Positions 25,055 to 35,638 of a DNA stretch of 49,151 bases are shown here, piece by piece (position 1 is the first letter of the stretch; each line of letters opens with the position of its first letter). A program made the position numbers and the translations under genes. A model generated the notes under the pieces. That model was not told the DNA's origin. It searched no databases and was given only the letters and a program-made list of their open reading frames with translations. Origin of the DNA: an uncultured Prevotellaceae bacterium (GTDB lineage: Bacteria; Bacteroidota; Bacteroidia; Bacteroidales; Bacteroidaceae); assembly GCA_900314985.1 (NCBI GenBank), contig OMXL01000033.1:1-49151 (forward strand), written 5' to 3'.

Positions 25055-25495
25055 ATGAAAGCAAACGAACAAACATTGCAACAGGCAGAACGTGCCATCA
25101 GAAAGACCATTGAAAAATTTCCTCCTTCAGAAGAGGCAACCATCCTGACAGATATTCATCTGCGCGTCAGTCAGGATACTGGCGAGTTGATGTCTTTCGA
25201 CGATGACGACAATGAGATTACCCGTTGCGTTGTTGAGCAATGGATAGATAATAAAGACGACAACTTCTACCAGGAAATTGCAGCCACACTGCGTTCTACA
25301 CTACACAAGCAGCGTGAGAAGATTGAGCAGATGTCAATTCTGAAACCGTTCTCTTTCGTATTGGAAGATGACGACAAGGAGACCCTTGAAGAACTCTATC
25401 TGGTAGATGACGACACTGCCATTCTACATGAAGAACTGATGGTAGGGCTTGACAAGGACTTAGACGACTTCCTTGACAAGCTGCTGAAAGACTAA
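25055..25495 (+). CDS. Small acidic protein, function unknown
   Basis: This protein is 146 residues from ATG 25055 (MKANEQTLQQAERAIRKTIEKF). The in-frame extension upstream runs through the promoter and is rejected. It is very acidic, with DDDDNEIT and DDTAILHEEL, and mostly helical. It has no signal or membrane segment. I recall similar conserved Bacteroidales hypothetical proteins but no function. It converges with a lipoprotein gene 3 nt away. Confidence 0.85.
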   Translation: MKANEQTLQQAERAIRKTIEKFPPSEEATILTDIHLRVSQDTGELMSFDDDDNEITRCVVEQWIDNKDDNFYQEIAATLRSTLHKQREKIEQMSILKPFSFVLEDDDKETLEELYLVDDDTAILHEELMVGLDKDLDDFLDKLLKD

Positions 25496-25498
25496 CGG

Positions 25499-25759
25499 CT
25501 ATTCTGCCGAGCCTTGCATCATACGGTCCAGCTCTTCCAGAGCCTCTTCGTCGGGCATTTCAACTTCGTCTTCCACCATGTCAGGAGTCTCGATAAGGGG
25601 GGCGTTTTCCCAGTCTTGACTGGCATTTGTCGTAGTATCATTCTGCGTAGGGGTGTCATCTGCTACGCGAACCTGCATCATCTGTTTGTTGTGATTATGA
25701 CGCACCTCGCAGGCACATAGCGACAGGCAAAGAAGGATAAGGAATAATGGTTTCTTCAT
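25499..25759 (-). CDS. Small acidic lipoprotein
   Basis: This protein is 86 residues from ATG 25759. The signal peptide MKKPLFLILLCLSLCAC ends in a lipobox; the mature part is Asp/Glu-rich with a Met-Glu-rich tail. It lies 13 nt after the glucosaminidase gene, so probably one operon. No domain recognised. Confidence 0.75.
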   Translation of the reverse strand: MKKPLFLILLCLSLCACEVRHNHNKQMMQVRVADDTPTQNDTTTNASQDWENAPLIETPDMVEDEVEMPDEEALEELDRMMQGSAE

Positions 25760-25772
25760 ATTTTTGTGTTGG

Positions 25773-26690
25773 TTATCTGATTCGTAAGGGGTCGCCAACC
25801 TGAATGATATAGTCTGGCGAGAGATCGTTCATCTTATACAAATGCTTCAGGCGAATGCCAAAATGCTGGGCGATGCCATACATGGAGTCACCTGCTTCTA
25901 CACGATAGACATATCCCTTATATTCTTTAGGGGCATGACGGCGCTTTTTCTTCAGCCAGATGCGCTCGCCCTCCTCAATGGGATCGTCCTTATCGCGTTC
26001 GTTGAACTTGGCCAGTCGACGATAATCCACATGTACATCGTCACCTATAGAGCGGAATGTATCTCCCTGACGGGCAACAATATAGTAGTTATCGTTAAAT
26101 GGAATGATCTGATGAATAGAAGTCTCTGAGAAATGCTGACGTGACGATATCGAAGGACGAACAGGTGTGTCGCAGCCTTCCTTGTCATACTTGTCTAAAC
26201 CATAGAGCTCGATAATCTCAATCAGACGGGAAGCATAAGTAGGACTGGTAGCATAGCCACAGGCTTTCAAACCCTTGGCCCATCCTTTATAGTCGGTGGT
26301 CTTCAACTGAAACAGACGGCTATAACGCTGACTGTTCTTCAGGAACAACGAGTGGTCAACATAGCTATCGAGCACATTATCATAGGCACGGAAACACTCG
26401 CCAAGTTCGTCATCGTCATGATAGACCTCCCGACCTGTCCAACCGTTACACTTGATGCCAAAGTGGTTGTTGCTTTTCTGTGCCAGTTCACTTCTGCCAG
26501 CTCCAGACTCTAACACGCCCTGTGCCAAAGTGATGCTTGCAGGAATACCATACTGGCACATCTGACTGATGGCTACATCTTTATAATTATCAAAATAGTC
26601 TTGATAGATTTTATTCCAGGAAATAGCATGAGAACTGGCTGGAAATAAGCCACAAATCAGCATGCTAATAAAAAATATGGTGCGATTCAT
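25773..26690 (-). CDS. Secreted glucosaminidase with LysM domains
   Basis: This 305-residue protein has a signal peptide (MNRTIFFISMLICGLFPASSHA). The glucosaminidase (lysozyme-like, FlgJ type) domain has ASITLAQGVLESGAGRSELA with the catalytic Glu, HFGIKC, and YATSPTYASRLIEII. Two LysM-like repeats follow: YYIVARQGDTFRSIGDDV (about 207) and YRVEAGDSMYGIAQHFGI near the end. It should cleave the sugar backbone of peptidoglycan in the periplasm. It is followed by a small lipoprotein. Confidence 0.9.
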   Translation of the reverse strand: MNRTIFFISMLICGLFPASSHAISWNKIYQDYFDNYKDVAISQMCQYGIPASITLAQGVLESGAGRSELAQKSNNHFGIKCNGWTGREVYHDDDELGECFRAYDNVLDSYVDHSLFLKNSQRYSRLFQLKTTDYKGWAKGLKACGYATSPTYASRLIEIIELYGLDKYDKEGCDTPVRPSISSRQHFSETSIHQIIPFNDNYYIVARQGDTFRSIGDDVHVDYRRLAKFNERDKDDPIEEGERIWLKKKRRHAPKEYKGYVYRVEAGDSMYGIAQHFGIRLKHLYKMNDLSPDYIIQVGDPLRIR

Positions 26691-26705
26691 ACTTTTTTCT
26701 TCAAT

Positions 26706-26740
26706 TTTTGTGCAAAAATAAAGAAAAATAATTATATTTG
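26706..26740 (+). promoter_or_regulatory. cdd: cdd promoter
   Basis: TTTTTG ends at 26710; TATATTTG is at 26733-26740 with a slightly long 22-nt spacer. The ATG follows 19 nt later. Confidence 0.55.
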
Positions 26741-26759
26741 CAACAAAAATCTGAATATT

Positions 26760-27233
26760 ATGAAAGAACTAGCCCTAAAATCCACTATTTACGCAGCTGA
26801 TTTTTCAGAACTGACAGATCAGGAGCGTGAACTTATTGAAAAAGCCAAGGCTTCCACCTATCATTCATACGCCCCCCACTCTCACTTCCATGTCGGTGCT
26901 GCCGTCCTGTTAAAAGACGGTATCATCGTCCCTGGCTGTAACCAGGAGAATGCCGCCTTCCCGTCTGGCATCTGCGCTGAGCGTTCAGCACTCTTTGCTG
27001 CTGGTGCTCAGCATCCCGACCAGCCCGTGATTATGCTGGCCATTGCCGCCCGCGACGCGAAGGGAGAGTTTCAAGCCGAGCCGGTCAGTCCTTGTGGCCC
27101 CTGCCGTCAGGTACTTATTGAGACCGAGACGCGCTTCAAGCATCCCGTCCGCATTCTGCTCTATGGCACAAAGTGTGTCTATGTAATGGATGGCATTAAG
27201 GAACTGATGCCCCTGTCTTTTACTCAGATTTAG
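26760..27233 (+). CDS. cdd: Cytidine deaminase
   Basis: This 157-residue protein is of tetrameric Cdd type. Zinc and catalytic motifs are CAERSA (with the proton-shuttling Glu) and PCGPCRQ. FHVGAAVLLKDG and GCNQENAAFPSGIC are the substrate-binding segments. It deaminates cytidine and deoxycytidine to uridine forms in pyrimidine salvage. Its end overlaps the convergent TetR gene by 14 bp. Confidence 0.94.
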   Translation: MKELALKSTIYAADFSELTDQERELIEKAKASTYHSYAPHSHFHVGAAVLLKDGIIVPGCNQENAAFPSGICAERSALFAAGAQHPDQPVIMLAIAARDAKGEFQAEPVSPCGPCRQVLIETETRFKHPVRILLYGTKCVYVMDGIKELMPLSFTQI

Positions 27234-27855
27234 CCTCTGCCATCAACGTGTCGATGGTGTGCAAGCCCTTGTCGGTACAGAGTCCGCGCAAGGCTATCAA
27301 GAAACAGTTGGAGAACAACTCTTCAACGGAATATTGTTGTACTAAACTGTTGGAGAGGATGTATTGTCCAAGCGCATCAAAGATATGAGGTACTAACTGA
27401 TAATTGATGTCTGGTCGGAAATAGCCCTCGTCGATTCCACGCTTCATAAAAGCGATGAAGCCCTCGCGCGACTTCTCCTGAGCTTCTTTCATGTGATGTT
27501 CTAGTCTAGGGTACTTCATCAGGTCGAGGTAGAAAACTGGATTGACGGCACGCACCTCCTCTACCTTCATGCGGTAAGCCTCCATAATGATATCTATCAC
27601 ATGATGACCATCCTCTGCATAACTTTGCAGATACTCTCTCTTACGATCACTATAGACCTTGACACCTTCAAAGAGCAATGTCTCCTTATCTTTAAAGATT
27701 TCATATAGCGTACGCTTGGAAATGCCGAGTTCGGTGGCAAGATCATCCATCTTCACAGCACGGATGCCATGCATAGCAAAATCTTGCATGGCTTTCTCAA
27801 TAATGCGCTCTCGTAAAGAGGCTCGATAGGCTGTTGTTTCTTTCAAAACTTGCAT
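27220..27855 (-). CDS. TetR/AcrR family regulator
   Basis: This protein is 211 residues from ATG 27855. The N-terminal helix-turn-helix reads ERIIEKAMQDFAMHGIRAVKMDDLATELGISKRTLYEIF with the usual K/R-TLY-FKDKETL ending. The C-terminal ligand-binding part is helical and unassigned. Its own promoter (TAACTTTG at 27878-27885 on the minus strand) faces away from maeB, which is divergent, so control of maeB or self-control is possible. Confidence 0.88.
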   Translation of the reverse strand: MQVLKETTAYRASLRERIIEKAMQDFAMHGIRAVKMDDLATELGISKRTLYEIFKDKETLLFEGVKVYSDRKREYLQSYAEDGHHVIDIIMEAYRMKVEEVRAVNPVFYLDLMKYPRLEHHMKEAQEKSREGFIAFMKRGIDEGYFRPDINYQLVPHIFDALGQYILSNSLVQQYSVEELFSNCFLIALRGLCTDKGLHTIDTLMAEAKSE

Positions 27856-27968
27856 AAATATCAATTTTACGGTGCAAAGTTACTAAAAAGATTAAAAAAT
27901 GGCACGCTTTTCATGAGTTTTTATTAATTTTGCGGAGAATTTTCGCAATTAGCAAATTACAAAACGAA

Positions 27969-30269
27969 ATGGTAAAGATCTCGAAAGAAGCAGCTTTGGC
28001 TTATCATGAAGCTGGCCGTCCTGGCAAAATTGAAGTAAAGCCCACGAAGGCTTATCGTACACAAACCGACCTATCACTGGCATATTCTCCCGGTGTCGCC
28101 TACCCCTGTTTGGAAATCCAGCAGACCCCTGACGATGCATATAAATACACTGCCAAGGGTAATCTGGTAGCCGTCATCAGTAATGGTACGGCCGTTCTGG
28201 GTCTGGGTGATATTGGTGCCATGAGTGGTAAGCCCGTCATGGAAGGTAAGGGACTGCTCTTTAAGATCTATGGTGGTATTGATGTGTTTGACATCGAGGT
28301 CGCTGAGAAAGACCCAGAGAAATTCTGCGAGGCAGTAGAGCGTATTGCTCCTACCTTCGGCGGTATCAATCTGGAGGATATCAAGGCTCCTGAGTGTTTC
28401 TATATCGAGGACCGTCTGAAGAAGACTCTTGACATCCCCGTAATGCACGACGACCAGCACGGCACGGCTATCATCTCTGCCGCTGGTCTGAAGAATGCTT
28501 TGGAGGTCATTAAAAAGGATATTAAAAAGGTACGCATCGTGGTTAATGGTGCAGGCGCTGCTGCTATCTCATGTACAAAACTGTATATGGCTATTGGCGC
28601 TCAGAAAGAGAACATCGTCATGCTCGACTCGAAGGGTGTTATCTCTACCAGTCGTCAGGACCTGAACGAGCAAAAGAAGTTCTTTGCCACCTCGCGTACT
28701 GACATTCACACCTTGGAAGAGGCTGTGAAGGATGCTGACGTCTTTGTCGGTTTGTCAAAAGGCAACGTGCTGAGTCAGGATATGGTTCGCTCTATGGCGA
28801 AAGACCCTATCATCTTCGCATTGGCCAACCCCGTTCCTGAGATTTCATACGAGGATGCCATGGCAGCTCGTCCCGACGTGCTGATGTCAACAGGTCGTAC
28901 CGACTATCCCAACCAGATCAACAACGTAATTGGTTTCCCCTACATCTTCCGTGGTGCCCTCGACGTTCACGCCCGTGCCATCAATGAAGAGATGAAGCTG
29001 GCTGCCGTCTATGCCATTGCAGATTTGGCCAAGCAACCAGTTCCCGATGTAGTTAACGATGTATATAAGGTGAACAACCTGACCTTCGGACGCAACTACT
29101 TCATCCCCAAACCTGTTGACCCCCGTCTTATCACTGAGGTCAGCGCAGCGGTAGCTAAGGCTGCAATCGATAGTGGTGTGGCTCGTAAGCCTATTGAGGA
29201 CTGGGACGAGTACAAGAAGTCGCTCAGCGTGCTGTTGGGTCAGGAGACCAAGCTCACACAGAAACTCTACGCTACTGCCGCTGCTCATCCTCAGCGCGTA
29301 GTCTTTGCCGAGGCCGTTCACCCCACCATGCTGAAGGCTGCCGTACAGGCAAAGGCTGAAGGCATCTGTAACCCCATCCTGTTAGGTAATGACGAGGTCA
29401 TTGCCAAGATGGCCGACAAGATGGACCTTTCGTTGGAAGGCATCGAGATTGTCAACCTGCGTCACCCCTCTGAGCAAGAGCGTCGTGAGCGCTATGCCCG
29501 TATACTGACGGAGAAGCGTCAGCGCGAGGGCTACACTTTCCAGGAGGCCAACGATAAGATGTTCGAGCGCAACTACTTTGGTATGATGATGGTAGAAACG
29601 GGTGAGGCAGATGCCTTCATCACGGGTCTCTACACCAAATACTCTAACACCATCAAGGTTGTCAATGAGGTTATTGGTATCCGTCCGGAGTTTAACCACT
29701 TCGGTACCATGCATATCATCAACTCACCGAAGGGTACCTTATATATTGCGGACACGCTGGTCAACGAGAATCCTGACACCGACGCACTGGTCGATATTGC
29801 CAAGTTGGCTGCAGGAAGCGTGCGTTTCTTCAACGAGAAGCCCGTTGTCGGTATGGTGAGCCACTCTAACTTCGGATCTAGCCAGAGTTTAGGAGCCAAG
29901 AAGGTGCGCCGTGCCGTTGAGATTATGCAGCAGCAATTCCCTGACCTGCCCATCGATGGCGAACTGCAGCTGGGCTTTGCCCTCGATCAGGAGTTGCGTG
30001 ACGAGCAGTATCCCTTCACCCGTCTCTTCGGCAAGAAGGTCAATACGCTGGTATTCCCCAACCTGACATCTGCTCGTTCCAGCTACAAGATGCTGCAGAT
30101 GCTTGATGCTGACGTTGAAATCATAGGCCCGATTCAGATGGGTCTGAACAAGCCCATCCACTTCATTGACTTCGGCGCTTCTGTGCGTGACGTCGTAAAT
30201 ATCGTGGCTGTTGCAGGCATTGACGCCTACGTCAATAAAATTAAGGACCGCATCAGCTCCTACAAGTAA
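27969..30269 (+). CDS. maeB: NADP-dependent malic enzyme with phosphotransacetylase-like domain
   Basis: This protein is 766 residues from ATG 27969, the typical MaeB length; the in-frame upstream stretch is not part of it. The N-terminal malic enzyme half has [27 protein letters not shown], and DDQHGTA (metal and substrate site), and [11 protein letters not shown] as nucleotide fold. The C-terminal ~330 residues resemble phosphotransacetylase ([30 protein letters not shown]), which in MaeB is regulatory rather than catalytic. It converts malate to pyruvate, CO2 and NADPH. It has a single-gene unit with strong terminator. Confidence 0.94.
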   Translation: MVKISKEAALAYHEAGRPGKIEVKPTKAYRTQTDLSLAYSPGVAYPCLEIQQTPDDAYKYTAKGNLVAVISNGTAVLGLGDIGAMSGKPVMEGKGLLFKIYGGIDVFDIEVAEKDPEKFCEAVERIAPTFGGINLEDIKAPECFYIEDRLKKTLDIPVMHDDQHGTAIISAAGLKNALEVIKKDIKKVRIVVNGAGAAAISCTKLYMAIGAQKENIVMLDSKGVISTSRQDLNEQKKFFATSRTDIHTLEEAVKDADVFVGLSKGNVLSQDMVRSMAKDPIIFALANPVPEISYEDAMAARPDVLMSTGRTDYPNQINNVIGFPYIFRGALDVHARAINEEMKLAAVYAIADLAKQPVPDVVNDVYKVNNLTFGRNYFIPKPVDPRLITEVSAAVAKAAIDSGVARKPIEDWDEYKKSLSVLLGQETKLTQKLYATAAAHPQRVVFAEAVHPTMLKAAVQAKAEGICNPILLGNDEVIAKMADKMDLSLEGIEIVNLRHPSEQERRERYARILTEKRQREGYTFQEANDKMFERNYFGMMMVETGEADAFITGLYTKYSNTIKVVNEVIGIRPEFNHFGTMHIINSPKGTLYIADTLVNENPDTDALVDIAKLAAGSVRFFNEKPVVGMVSHSNFGSSQSLGAKKVRRAVEIMQQQFPDLPIDGELQLGFALDQELRDEQYPFTRLFGKKVNTLVFPNLTSARSSYKMLQMLDADVEIIGPIQMGLNKPIHFIDFGASVRDVVNIVAVAGIDAYVNKIKDRISSYK

Positions 30270-30314
30270 ACCGATGCTGTGACAGACCTTCTGTCATATA
30301 GCTTCTAACCGATA

Positions 30315-30351
30315 CGCCCCACTGTTCTGAGAATGGTGGGGCGCTTTATTT
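30315..30351 (+). terminator. maeB terminator
   Basis: CGCCCCAC (30315-30322) pairs with GTGGGGCG (30336-30343), followed by CTTTATTTG. Confidence 0.8.
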
Positions 30352-30391
30352 GAATAGTTCTGTCAGACTTCGCATTATTTCAGAGGAGTTT

Positions 30392-30422
30392 TTTGTTGTT
30401 ATCATTTTTTTTTGTACCTTTG
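30392..30422 (+). promoter_or_regulatory. phoH promoter
   Basis: TTTG (30392-30395), 19 nt, TACCTTTG (30415-30422). It likely drives phoH through at least menG and aroE. Confidence 0.65.
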
Positions 30423-30457
30423 CAGCGTCATTATAGAGAAAAGAAAACGTTCAAAGC

Positions 30458-31432
30458 GTGATAGAGAAGCATATAGTATTAGAGGACATTGATCCCGTGG
30501 TATTCTACGGGACTGGCAATCAGCACCTCCAGATGATTCGCGCTCTGTATCCAAAGCTTCGTATTGTGGCCCGCGACAACGTGATTCGCGTATTGGGCGA
30601 CGAAGAACAGATGGCTGCTTTTGAAGAAAGTACAGAGCGTATGCGCCAGCATGTGCTGAAGTTCAATTCTCTAAGCGAAGAAAACATCCTAGACATTGTG
30701 AAAGGCCGTCGGACTACCGACGATATTCCTGACGACGTGGTATGTTACTCCATGTCCGGACGCCCCATTAAGGCACGTACGCCCAACCAGCAGCAACTGA
30801 TTGATGCCTACAATCAGAACGATATGGTGTTTGCGGTAGGACCTGCAGGAACAGGTAAGACATACCTGTCGATAGCACTGGCAGTGAAGGCCTTGAAGGA
30901 TAAGACCGCCAAGAAGATCATCTTGTCGCGCCCTGCCGTAGAGGCTGGCGAGAAGTTAGGTTTCCTGCCTGGCGACATGAAGGAGAAGATTGATCCCTAC
31001 TTGCAGCCGTTGTACGACGCACTGGAAGATATGCTGCCACAGGTGAAGTTGCAGGACATGATGGAGAAACACGTTATCCAAATAGCCCCATTGGCCTTTA
31101 TGCGTGGTCGTACGCTGAGTGACGCTGTGGTCATTCTCGACGAGGCACAGAACACGACGCCCGCCCAGATTCGTATGTTCCTTACTCGTATGGGTTGGAA
31201 CACGAAGATGATTATTACGGGTGATATGACACAGATTGACCTGCCCCGATCACAGAAGTCGGGACTGGTAGAGGCTCTGGAAATTCTTCGTGGTGTCGAG
31301 GATATCGGCATCGTAGAGTTGAACCGTAAAGACATTGTGCGCCATAAGTTGGTGACGCGCATCGTCAATGCATACGAGAAATTCGACAAAAATAATAGTG
31401 GAAATGAAAGCATTAACAAAGACGGACTTTAA
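30458..31432 (+). CDS. phoH: PhoH family ATPase
   Basis: This 324-residue protein starts at GTG 30458 ([18 protein letters not shown]), which matches the normal start of the family. Walker A is [11 protein letters not shown] (about 127-137), Walker B is [12 protein letters not shown], and the GDMTQIDLP segment is the family's sensor motif. PhoH/PhoL ATPases are linked to RNA metabolism and ribosome maturation. Its last 29 bases overlap purC. Confidence 0.93.
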   Translation: MIEKHIVLEDIDPVVFYGTGNQHLQMIRALYPKLRIVARDNVIRVLGDEEQMAAFEESTERMRQHVLKFNSLSEENILDIVKGRRTTDDIPDDVVCYSMSGRPIKARTPNQQQLIDAYNQNDMVFAVGPAGTGKTYLSIALAVKALKDKTAKKIILSRPAVEAGEKLGFLPGDMKEKIDPYLQPLYDALEDMLPQVKLQDMMEKHVIQIAPLAFMRGRTLSDAVVILDEAQNTTPAQIRMFLTRMGWNTKMIITGDMTQIDLPRSQKSGLVEALEILRGVEDIGIVELNRKDIVRHKLVTRIVNAYEKFDKNNSGNESINKDGL

Positions 31433-32351
31433 GTTCGAAGGACAGAAGAGCGTGTACCATGGAAAGGTACGCGATGTGTACAACATCAACGACGATCTGA
31501 TGGTCATGGTGGCCACCGACCGTATCTCGGCATTCGACGTCGTGCTGCCCAAGGGTATTCCCTTTAAAGGTCAGGTACTGAACCAGATTGCCGCCAAGTT
31601 CCTGGATGCCACTACCGACATCTGTCCGAACTGGAAGTTAGCTACCCCCGACCCCATGGTTACCGTTGGTCTGAAGTGCGAGGGCTTCCGTGTGGAGATG
31701 ATTATCCGCTCTATTCTGACAGGTTCTGCATGGCGTGAGTACAAGAACGGCTGTCGCGAACTGTGCGGTGTGAAGCTGCCAGATGGCATGAAGGAGAACG
31801 AGCGTTTCCCAGAGCCTATCATCACCCCAACGACCAAGGCTGACGAAGGTCACGACATGAACATCTCGAAGGAAGAGATTATCGCCCAGGGCATCGTATC
31901 TGCTGAGGACTATGCTATCATGGAGGACTACACCCGTAAGATTTTTGCCCGTGGTCAGGAGATTGCCGCCAAGCGTGGTCTCATCCTCGTTGACACCAAG
32001 TATGAGTTTGGTAAGCGTGACGGTAAGGTATACCTCATCGATGAGATTCATACTCCCGACTCAAGCCGCTACTTCTATGCTGACGGTTACGAGGAGAAAC
32101 TGGCTAAGGGTGAGCCCCAGCGTCAGCTTTCAAAGGAGTTTGTTCGTCAGTGGCTGATTGAGCACGACTTCATGAACGAGCCCGGACAGGTGATGCCGGA
32201 GATTACCGACGAATATGCTGAGAGCGTATCAGACCGCTATATTGAGCTCTACGAGCACATTGTTGGCGAGAAGTTCGATAAGGCTGCTGAAGAAGGTGAC
32301 ATTGCCCAGCGCATTGAGAAGAACGTCAGCGAATATCTCAAGACCAGATAA
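31404..32351 (+). CDS. purC: Phosphoribosylaminoimidazole-succinocarboxamide synthase
   Basis: This protein is 315 residues from ATG 31404 ([26 protein letters not shown]), inside the end of phoH. It has GKVRDVY and [18 protein letters not shown], the ATP-binding start of SAICAR synthase, and [14 protein letters not shown] near the end. It joins aspartate to CAIR in purine synthesis. The longer eukaryote-like length (over 300 residues) is normal for this phylum. purM lies five genes on. Confidence 0.95.
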   Translation: MKALTKTDFKFEGQKSVYHGKVRDVYNINDDLMVMVATDRISAFDVVLPKGIPFKGQVLNQIAAKFLDATTDICPNWKLATPDPMVTVGLKCEGFRVEMIIRSILTGSAWREYKNGCRELCGVKLPDGMKENERFPEPIITPTTKADEGHDMNISKEEIIAQGIVSAEDYAIMEDYTRKIFARGQEIAAKRGLILVDTKYEFGKRDGKVYLIDEIHTPDSSRYFYADGYEEKLAKGEPQRQLSKEFVRQWLIEHDFMNEPGQVMPEITDEYAESVSDRYIELYEHIVGEKFDKAAEEGDIAQRIEKNVSEYLKTR

Positions 32352-32362
32352 ACTTGAAAGTC

Positions 32363-33094
32363 ATGTACGAGCAGGAAAAGATAACTCCCTATCATGAGGG
32401 TGAGAAGGCCTCGCAGGTGGAGCAGATGTTTGATAACATCGCCCCCACCTACGATAAGCTGAACCACCGCCTGTCATGGGATATTGACAAGGGCTGGCGC
32501 AAGAAAGCCATCAAGGCTTTAGCACCCTACCAGCCCCAGTCACTGCTCGACATTGCCACTGGTACTGGCGACTTCGCCATCCTCGCTGCCCAGATGCTAC
32601 GTCCACAGAAACTGGTTGGCGCAGACATCAGTGAGGGAATGATGGAGATTGGCCGACAGAAAGTCAAGGCTCTCGCTTTGGACAACGTAGTAACGTTCGA
32701 GAAAGAAGACTGTCTGAACCTATCCTACCAGAGTGATACTTTCGATGCGGTAACCGCTGCTTTTGGTATCCGTAACTTTGCAGACCTTGATGCGGGACTA
32801 CGCGAGATGTACCGTGTGCTGAAGCCCGGTGGCCATCTTAGCATCATCGAACTGACGACACCCGTTACATTCCCAATGAAACAGCTGTTCCACATCTACT
32901 CGCATACCGTGTTGCCCATCTATGGCCGCATGATCTCGCGCGACACTAGCGCCTACTCATATCTTACCAAGACCATCGAGGCGTTCCCACAAGGCGAACG
33001 TATGATGGACATCTTGATGAAGGCAGGCTTTGCCGAGGCATCGTTCAAACGACTCACCTTTGGCATCTGCACCATGTATTTAGCAACAAAATAG
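32363..33094 (+). CDS. menG: Demethylmenaquinone methyltransferase
   Basis: This protein is 243 residues from ATG 32363 ([23 protein letters not shown]); TTG 32354 is a weaker choice. SAM-dependent motifs: [34 protein letters not shown] (motif I), [12 protein letters not shown], and FGIRNF, the UbiE/MenG signature. It methylates demethylmenaquinone in the last step of menaquinone synthesis. It is often named ubiE. It is 11 nt after purC. Confidence 0.94.
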   Translation: MYEQEKITPYHEGEKASQVEQMFDNIAPTYDKLNHRLSWDIDKGWRKKAIKALAPYQPQSLLDIATGTGDFAILAAQMLRPQKLVGADISEGMMEIGRQKVKALALDNVVTFEKEDCLNLSYQSDTFDAVTAAFGIRNFADLDAGLREMYRVLKPGGHLSIIELTTPVTFPMKQLFHIYSHTVLPIYGRMISRDTSAYSYLTKTIEAFPQGERMMDILMKAGFAEASFKRLTFGICTMYLATK

Positions 33095-33105
33095 GTATTA
33101 GAATT

Positions 33106-33852
33106 ATGGACAAGTACGGACTTATTGGATACCCCTTGGGCCACTCCTTCTCTATCAGCTACTTCAACCAGCGCTTTCAGGACGAAGGCATCAATGCTGT
33201 TTATGAGAACTATGAGATTCCAACCATTGAGGCACTCGATGAAGTCATCAACCTCAATCCAGAGCTAAAGGGACTTAACGTTACTATCCCCTATAAAGAG
33301 AAAGTGATACCCTATCTCGACAGTATTACGCCTGAGGCCAGAGCCATCGGAGCCGTCAATGTGATCAAAGTGACACATAGCGGCAAGGATGTTAAACTCA
33401 AAGGATATAATAGCGACGTCATCGGCTTCACTAAGAGTATAGAACCGATGCTCGACAAGAACTGGCACAAGAAGGCTCTGATTCTTGGCACAGGTGGTGC
33501 CTCGAAAGCCATCAATTTCGGATTGAAACATCTGGGATTGGAGACTGTCTTCGTGAGTCGCTACGAGCGTCCTGACACAATCCAGTATCAGAACATTACA
33601 CCCGAAGTAGTGCAAGAGTATAACGTCATCGTCAACTGTACGCCAATAGGCATGTATCCTAAAACAGAGGAGTGCCCATTGCTGCCTTATGAGGCGATGG
33701 ACTCGCACACTATCCTCTACGACCTCATCTACAATCCTGACGAGACGCTCTTCATGAAACTGGGAGCCAAGAACGGAGCACAGACCAAGAATGGTCTGGA
33801 GATGTTGCTGCTGCAGGCATTCGCTTCCTGGGAATTCTGGCACGAGAAATAA
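33106..33852 (+). CDS. aroE: Shikimate dehydrogenase
   Basis: This 248-residue protein starts MDKYGLIGYPLGHSFSISYFN. The SxS shikimate site is in GHSFS, the catalytic Lys in NVTIPYKEKV, and the NADP fold in LILGTGGASKAI. It reduces 3-dehydroshikimate in aromatic amino acid synthesis. It is 11 nt after menG, probably co-transcribed. Confidence 0.94.
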   Translation: MDKYGLIGYPLGHSFSISYFNQRFQDEGINAVYENYEIPTIEALDEVINLNPELKGLNVTIPYKEKVIPYLDSITPEARAIGAVNVIKVTHSGKDVKLKGYNSDVIGFTKSIEPMLDKNWHKKALILGTGGASKAINFGLKHLGLETVFVSRYERPDTIQYQNITPEVVQEYNVIVNCTPIGMYPKTEECPLLPYEAMDSHTILYDLIYNPDETLFMKLGAKNGAQTKNGLEMLLLQAFASWEFWHEK

Positions 33853-33857
33853 TTATT

Positions 33858-34982
33858 ATGTCATACACCGACCAACTCAGCCAACTGACCAAACAGTACA
33901 ACGAGTCCATTCGTGCACTGAAAGACTCTTACACATTAGAGCGTTCACAAAGCAAGGGATGGAATCTGACTTCCTCACACTTGAAGAAGCAGTATTCAAA
34001 GCGCTACGAGGCATTGGAAAAAGAATACCACAACAAGCGCAACGAGCTAACTTCATTATATAAGAATGAACATCCCGAATGGGCAAAAGGACGTCGAAAG
34101 TGGGGATGGACGTTCGTCATTGGTATTGTCTTGGCAATGACATGCTGTACGGCATCTTTGCCAGCTGAGGAAAGTCCTATTAACGAAGTCATTACTTCAT
34201 CTTCTGGGAGAACTGAGGCTCTTTCTGAAACGACCTACTGGAATGCCGACAATATTCCCATTCCCTATTTGAAAGATTCGACACAATACGTTTCCAACCC
34301 AGATAATGTACTCACGCCACAAACCGTTGAGCGTATGAATGTTACGCTACAACGATTAAACCTTGAGTTAGGCATACAGTCGGTTACAATCGTTGTCAAT
34401 CACATAGAAAACGACGACCCCTTCCGTATGGCTCAGGATGTTGGAAATAAATATGGTGTAGGACATGGTGACAAGGGACTGATTGTTGTCGTAGGCTATG
34501 AAGACCACTCTATAAACATCTCACCAGGACGCTCACTCGAAGGCGACCTCACCGATGTGGAGTGCCGTCGCCTGCAACAGGAGTATGCTGTACCATTTAT
34601 GAAGAGAGAACAGCCTGACAGTGCCATGATTTATCTTACGGAGGCGCTCTACTCCACCTTGGAAAAGAAAGCATTGCCTACAGTTAATCTCAGCCAAGGA
34701 AGCAATGACAGCGAAGATGATATGGCGCTCATCATTGGTCTTACCTTTGCCTTCCTCACTGTATGGTGTCTTTTCTTCGCTCGTAAGAATCGCGAATATC
34801 ACTGGATTTCGCTTGGCGCAGCAACAATACTGCTCTCCAATCCGTTCTATGAAGCGCCACGTAGCAGTAGAGGCGGAGGTTTTGGTGGTTTCGGAGGCGG
34901 AAGAAGTAGCGGTGGAGGCTTCAGTGGAGGTTCCTTTGGAGGAGGTTCTTTTGGTGGCGGTGGCGCCACATCCCGTTGGTAA
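33858..34982 (+). CDS. TPM-domain membrane protein with glycine-rich tail
   Basis: This 374-residue protein has, in order: a charged coiled-coil-like N-terminal region (1-80) that would be cytoplasmic; a membrane helix (about 84-102); a TPM/DUF477 domain (about 133-280) with YVSNPDNVLTPQTVERMN and GLIVVVGYEDHSINISPGR; a second hydrophobic pair (about 290-330); and a Ser/Gly/Phe-rich tail (RGGGFGGFGGGRSSGGGF). TPM proteins of the YgcG group are often beside lemA, as here (33 nt). The N-terminal coiled region is not part of the usual YgcG form. Function unknown; membrane turnover or stress is inferred. Confidence 0.88.
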   Translation: MSYTDQLSQLTKQYNESIRALKDSYTLERSQSKGWNLTSSHLKKQYSKRYEALEKEYHNKRNELTSLYKNEHPEWAKGRRKWGWTFVIGIVLAMTCCTASLPAEESPINEVITSSSGRTEALSETTYWNADNIPIPYLKDSTQYVSNPDNVLTPQTVERMNVTLQRLNLELGIQSVTIVVNHIENDDPFRMAQDVGNKYGVGHGDKGLIVVVGYEDHSINISPGRSLEGDLTDVECRRLQQEYAVPFMKREQPDSAMIYLTEALYSTLEKKALPTVNLSQGSNDSEDDMALIIGLTFAFLTVWCLFFARKNREYHWISLGAATILLSNPFYEAPRSSRGGGFGGFGGGRSSGGGFSGGSFGGGSFGGGGATSRW

Positions 34983-35015
34983 GAGTAAACATAAAATAAC
35001 TAATAAATACGTATT

Positions 35016-35606
35016 ATGAAAAAAAGTTATCTAATTCTTATTGGAATTGCCGTTGTTGTTGTCATCATTTTCGGCTGGATTAAGAGCACATACAACGGAA
35101 TGGTGGATGCAGAAGAAACTGCAACAACTGCTTTAGCTAACGTACAGTCAGCTTATCAGCGTCGTGCCGACCTTATTCCCAATCTCGTAGAAGTTGTGAA
35201 GGGATATGCTTCACATGAGAAGGAGACACTCGAGGGGGTTGTTGCTGCACGTTCTAAGGCTACTCAGGTAACTCTTGATCCTGCCAACATGACTCCGGAG
35301 AAGCTGAAGGAGTTCCAGCAGGCACAGGGTGAGTTAGGTGCTGCTCTCGGCCGTTTGATTGCCATCCAAGAGAACTATCCTGACCTGAAAGCCAATGAGA
35401 ACTTCCGTGACCTGCAAGTTCAACTGGAAGGCACAGAGAACCGCATCAATGAGGCTCGTAATACTTACAATGGCATTGTACAAAAGTACAACGTAACAGT
35501 TCGCTCTTTCCCTGCCAACATCTTCGCTGGTATGTTTGGCTTCGAAAAGATGGATAAGTTCGAGGCTGAGGCTGGTGCTGAGAAGGCTCCACAGGTGAAG
35601 TTCTAA
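35016..35606 (+). CDS. lemA: LemA family protein
   Basis: This 196-residue protein has one N-terminal membrane helix, then the long helical LemA domain with QRRADLIPNLVEVVKGYA and the closing NTYNGIVQKYN and FPANIFAGMFGF. It is paired with the TPM protein upstream. The role in the cell is unclear. The 32 nt between it and purM are almost entirely a short AATTGA-type repeat. Confidence 0.92.
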   Translation: MKKSYLILIGIAVVVVIIFGWIKSTYNGMVDAEETATTALANVQSAYQRRADLIPNLVEVVKGYASHEKETLEGVVAARSKATQVTLDPANMTPEKLKEFQQAQGELGAALGRLIAIQENYPDLKANENFRDLQVQLEGTENRINEARNTYNGIVQKYNVTVRSFPANIFAGMFGFEKMDKFEAEAGAEKAPQVKF

Positions 35607-35632
35607 TTGAGAATTGAAAATTGATAATTGAC
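35605..35632. repeat. AATTGA-type junction repeat before purM
   Basis: The 28 bp hold three near-copies of the ten-base word GAGAATTGAA. The same family is seen in the cysK leader (16098-16124). Confidence 0.65.
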
Positions 35633-35638
35633 ATTTAA

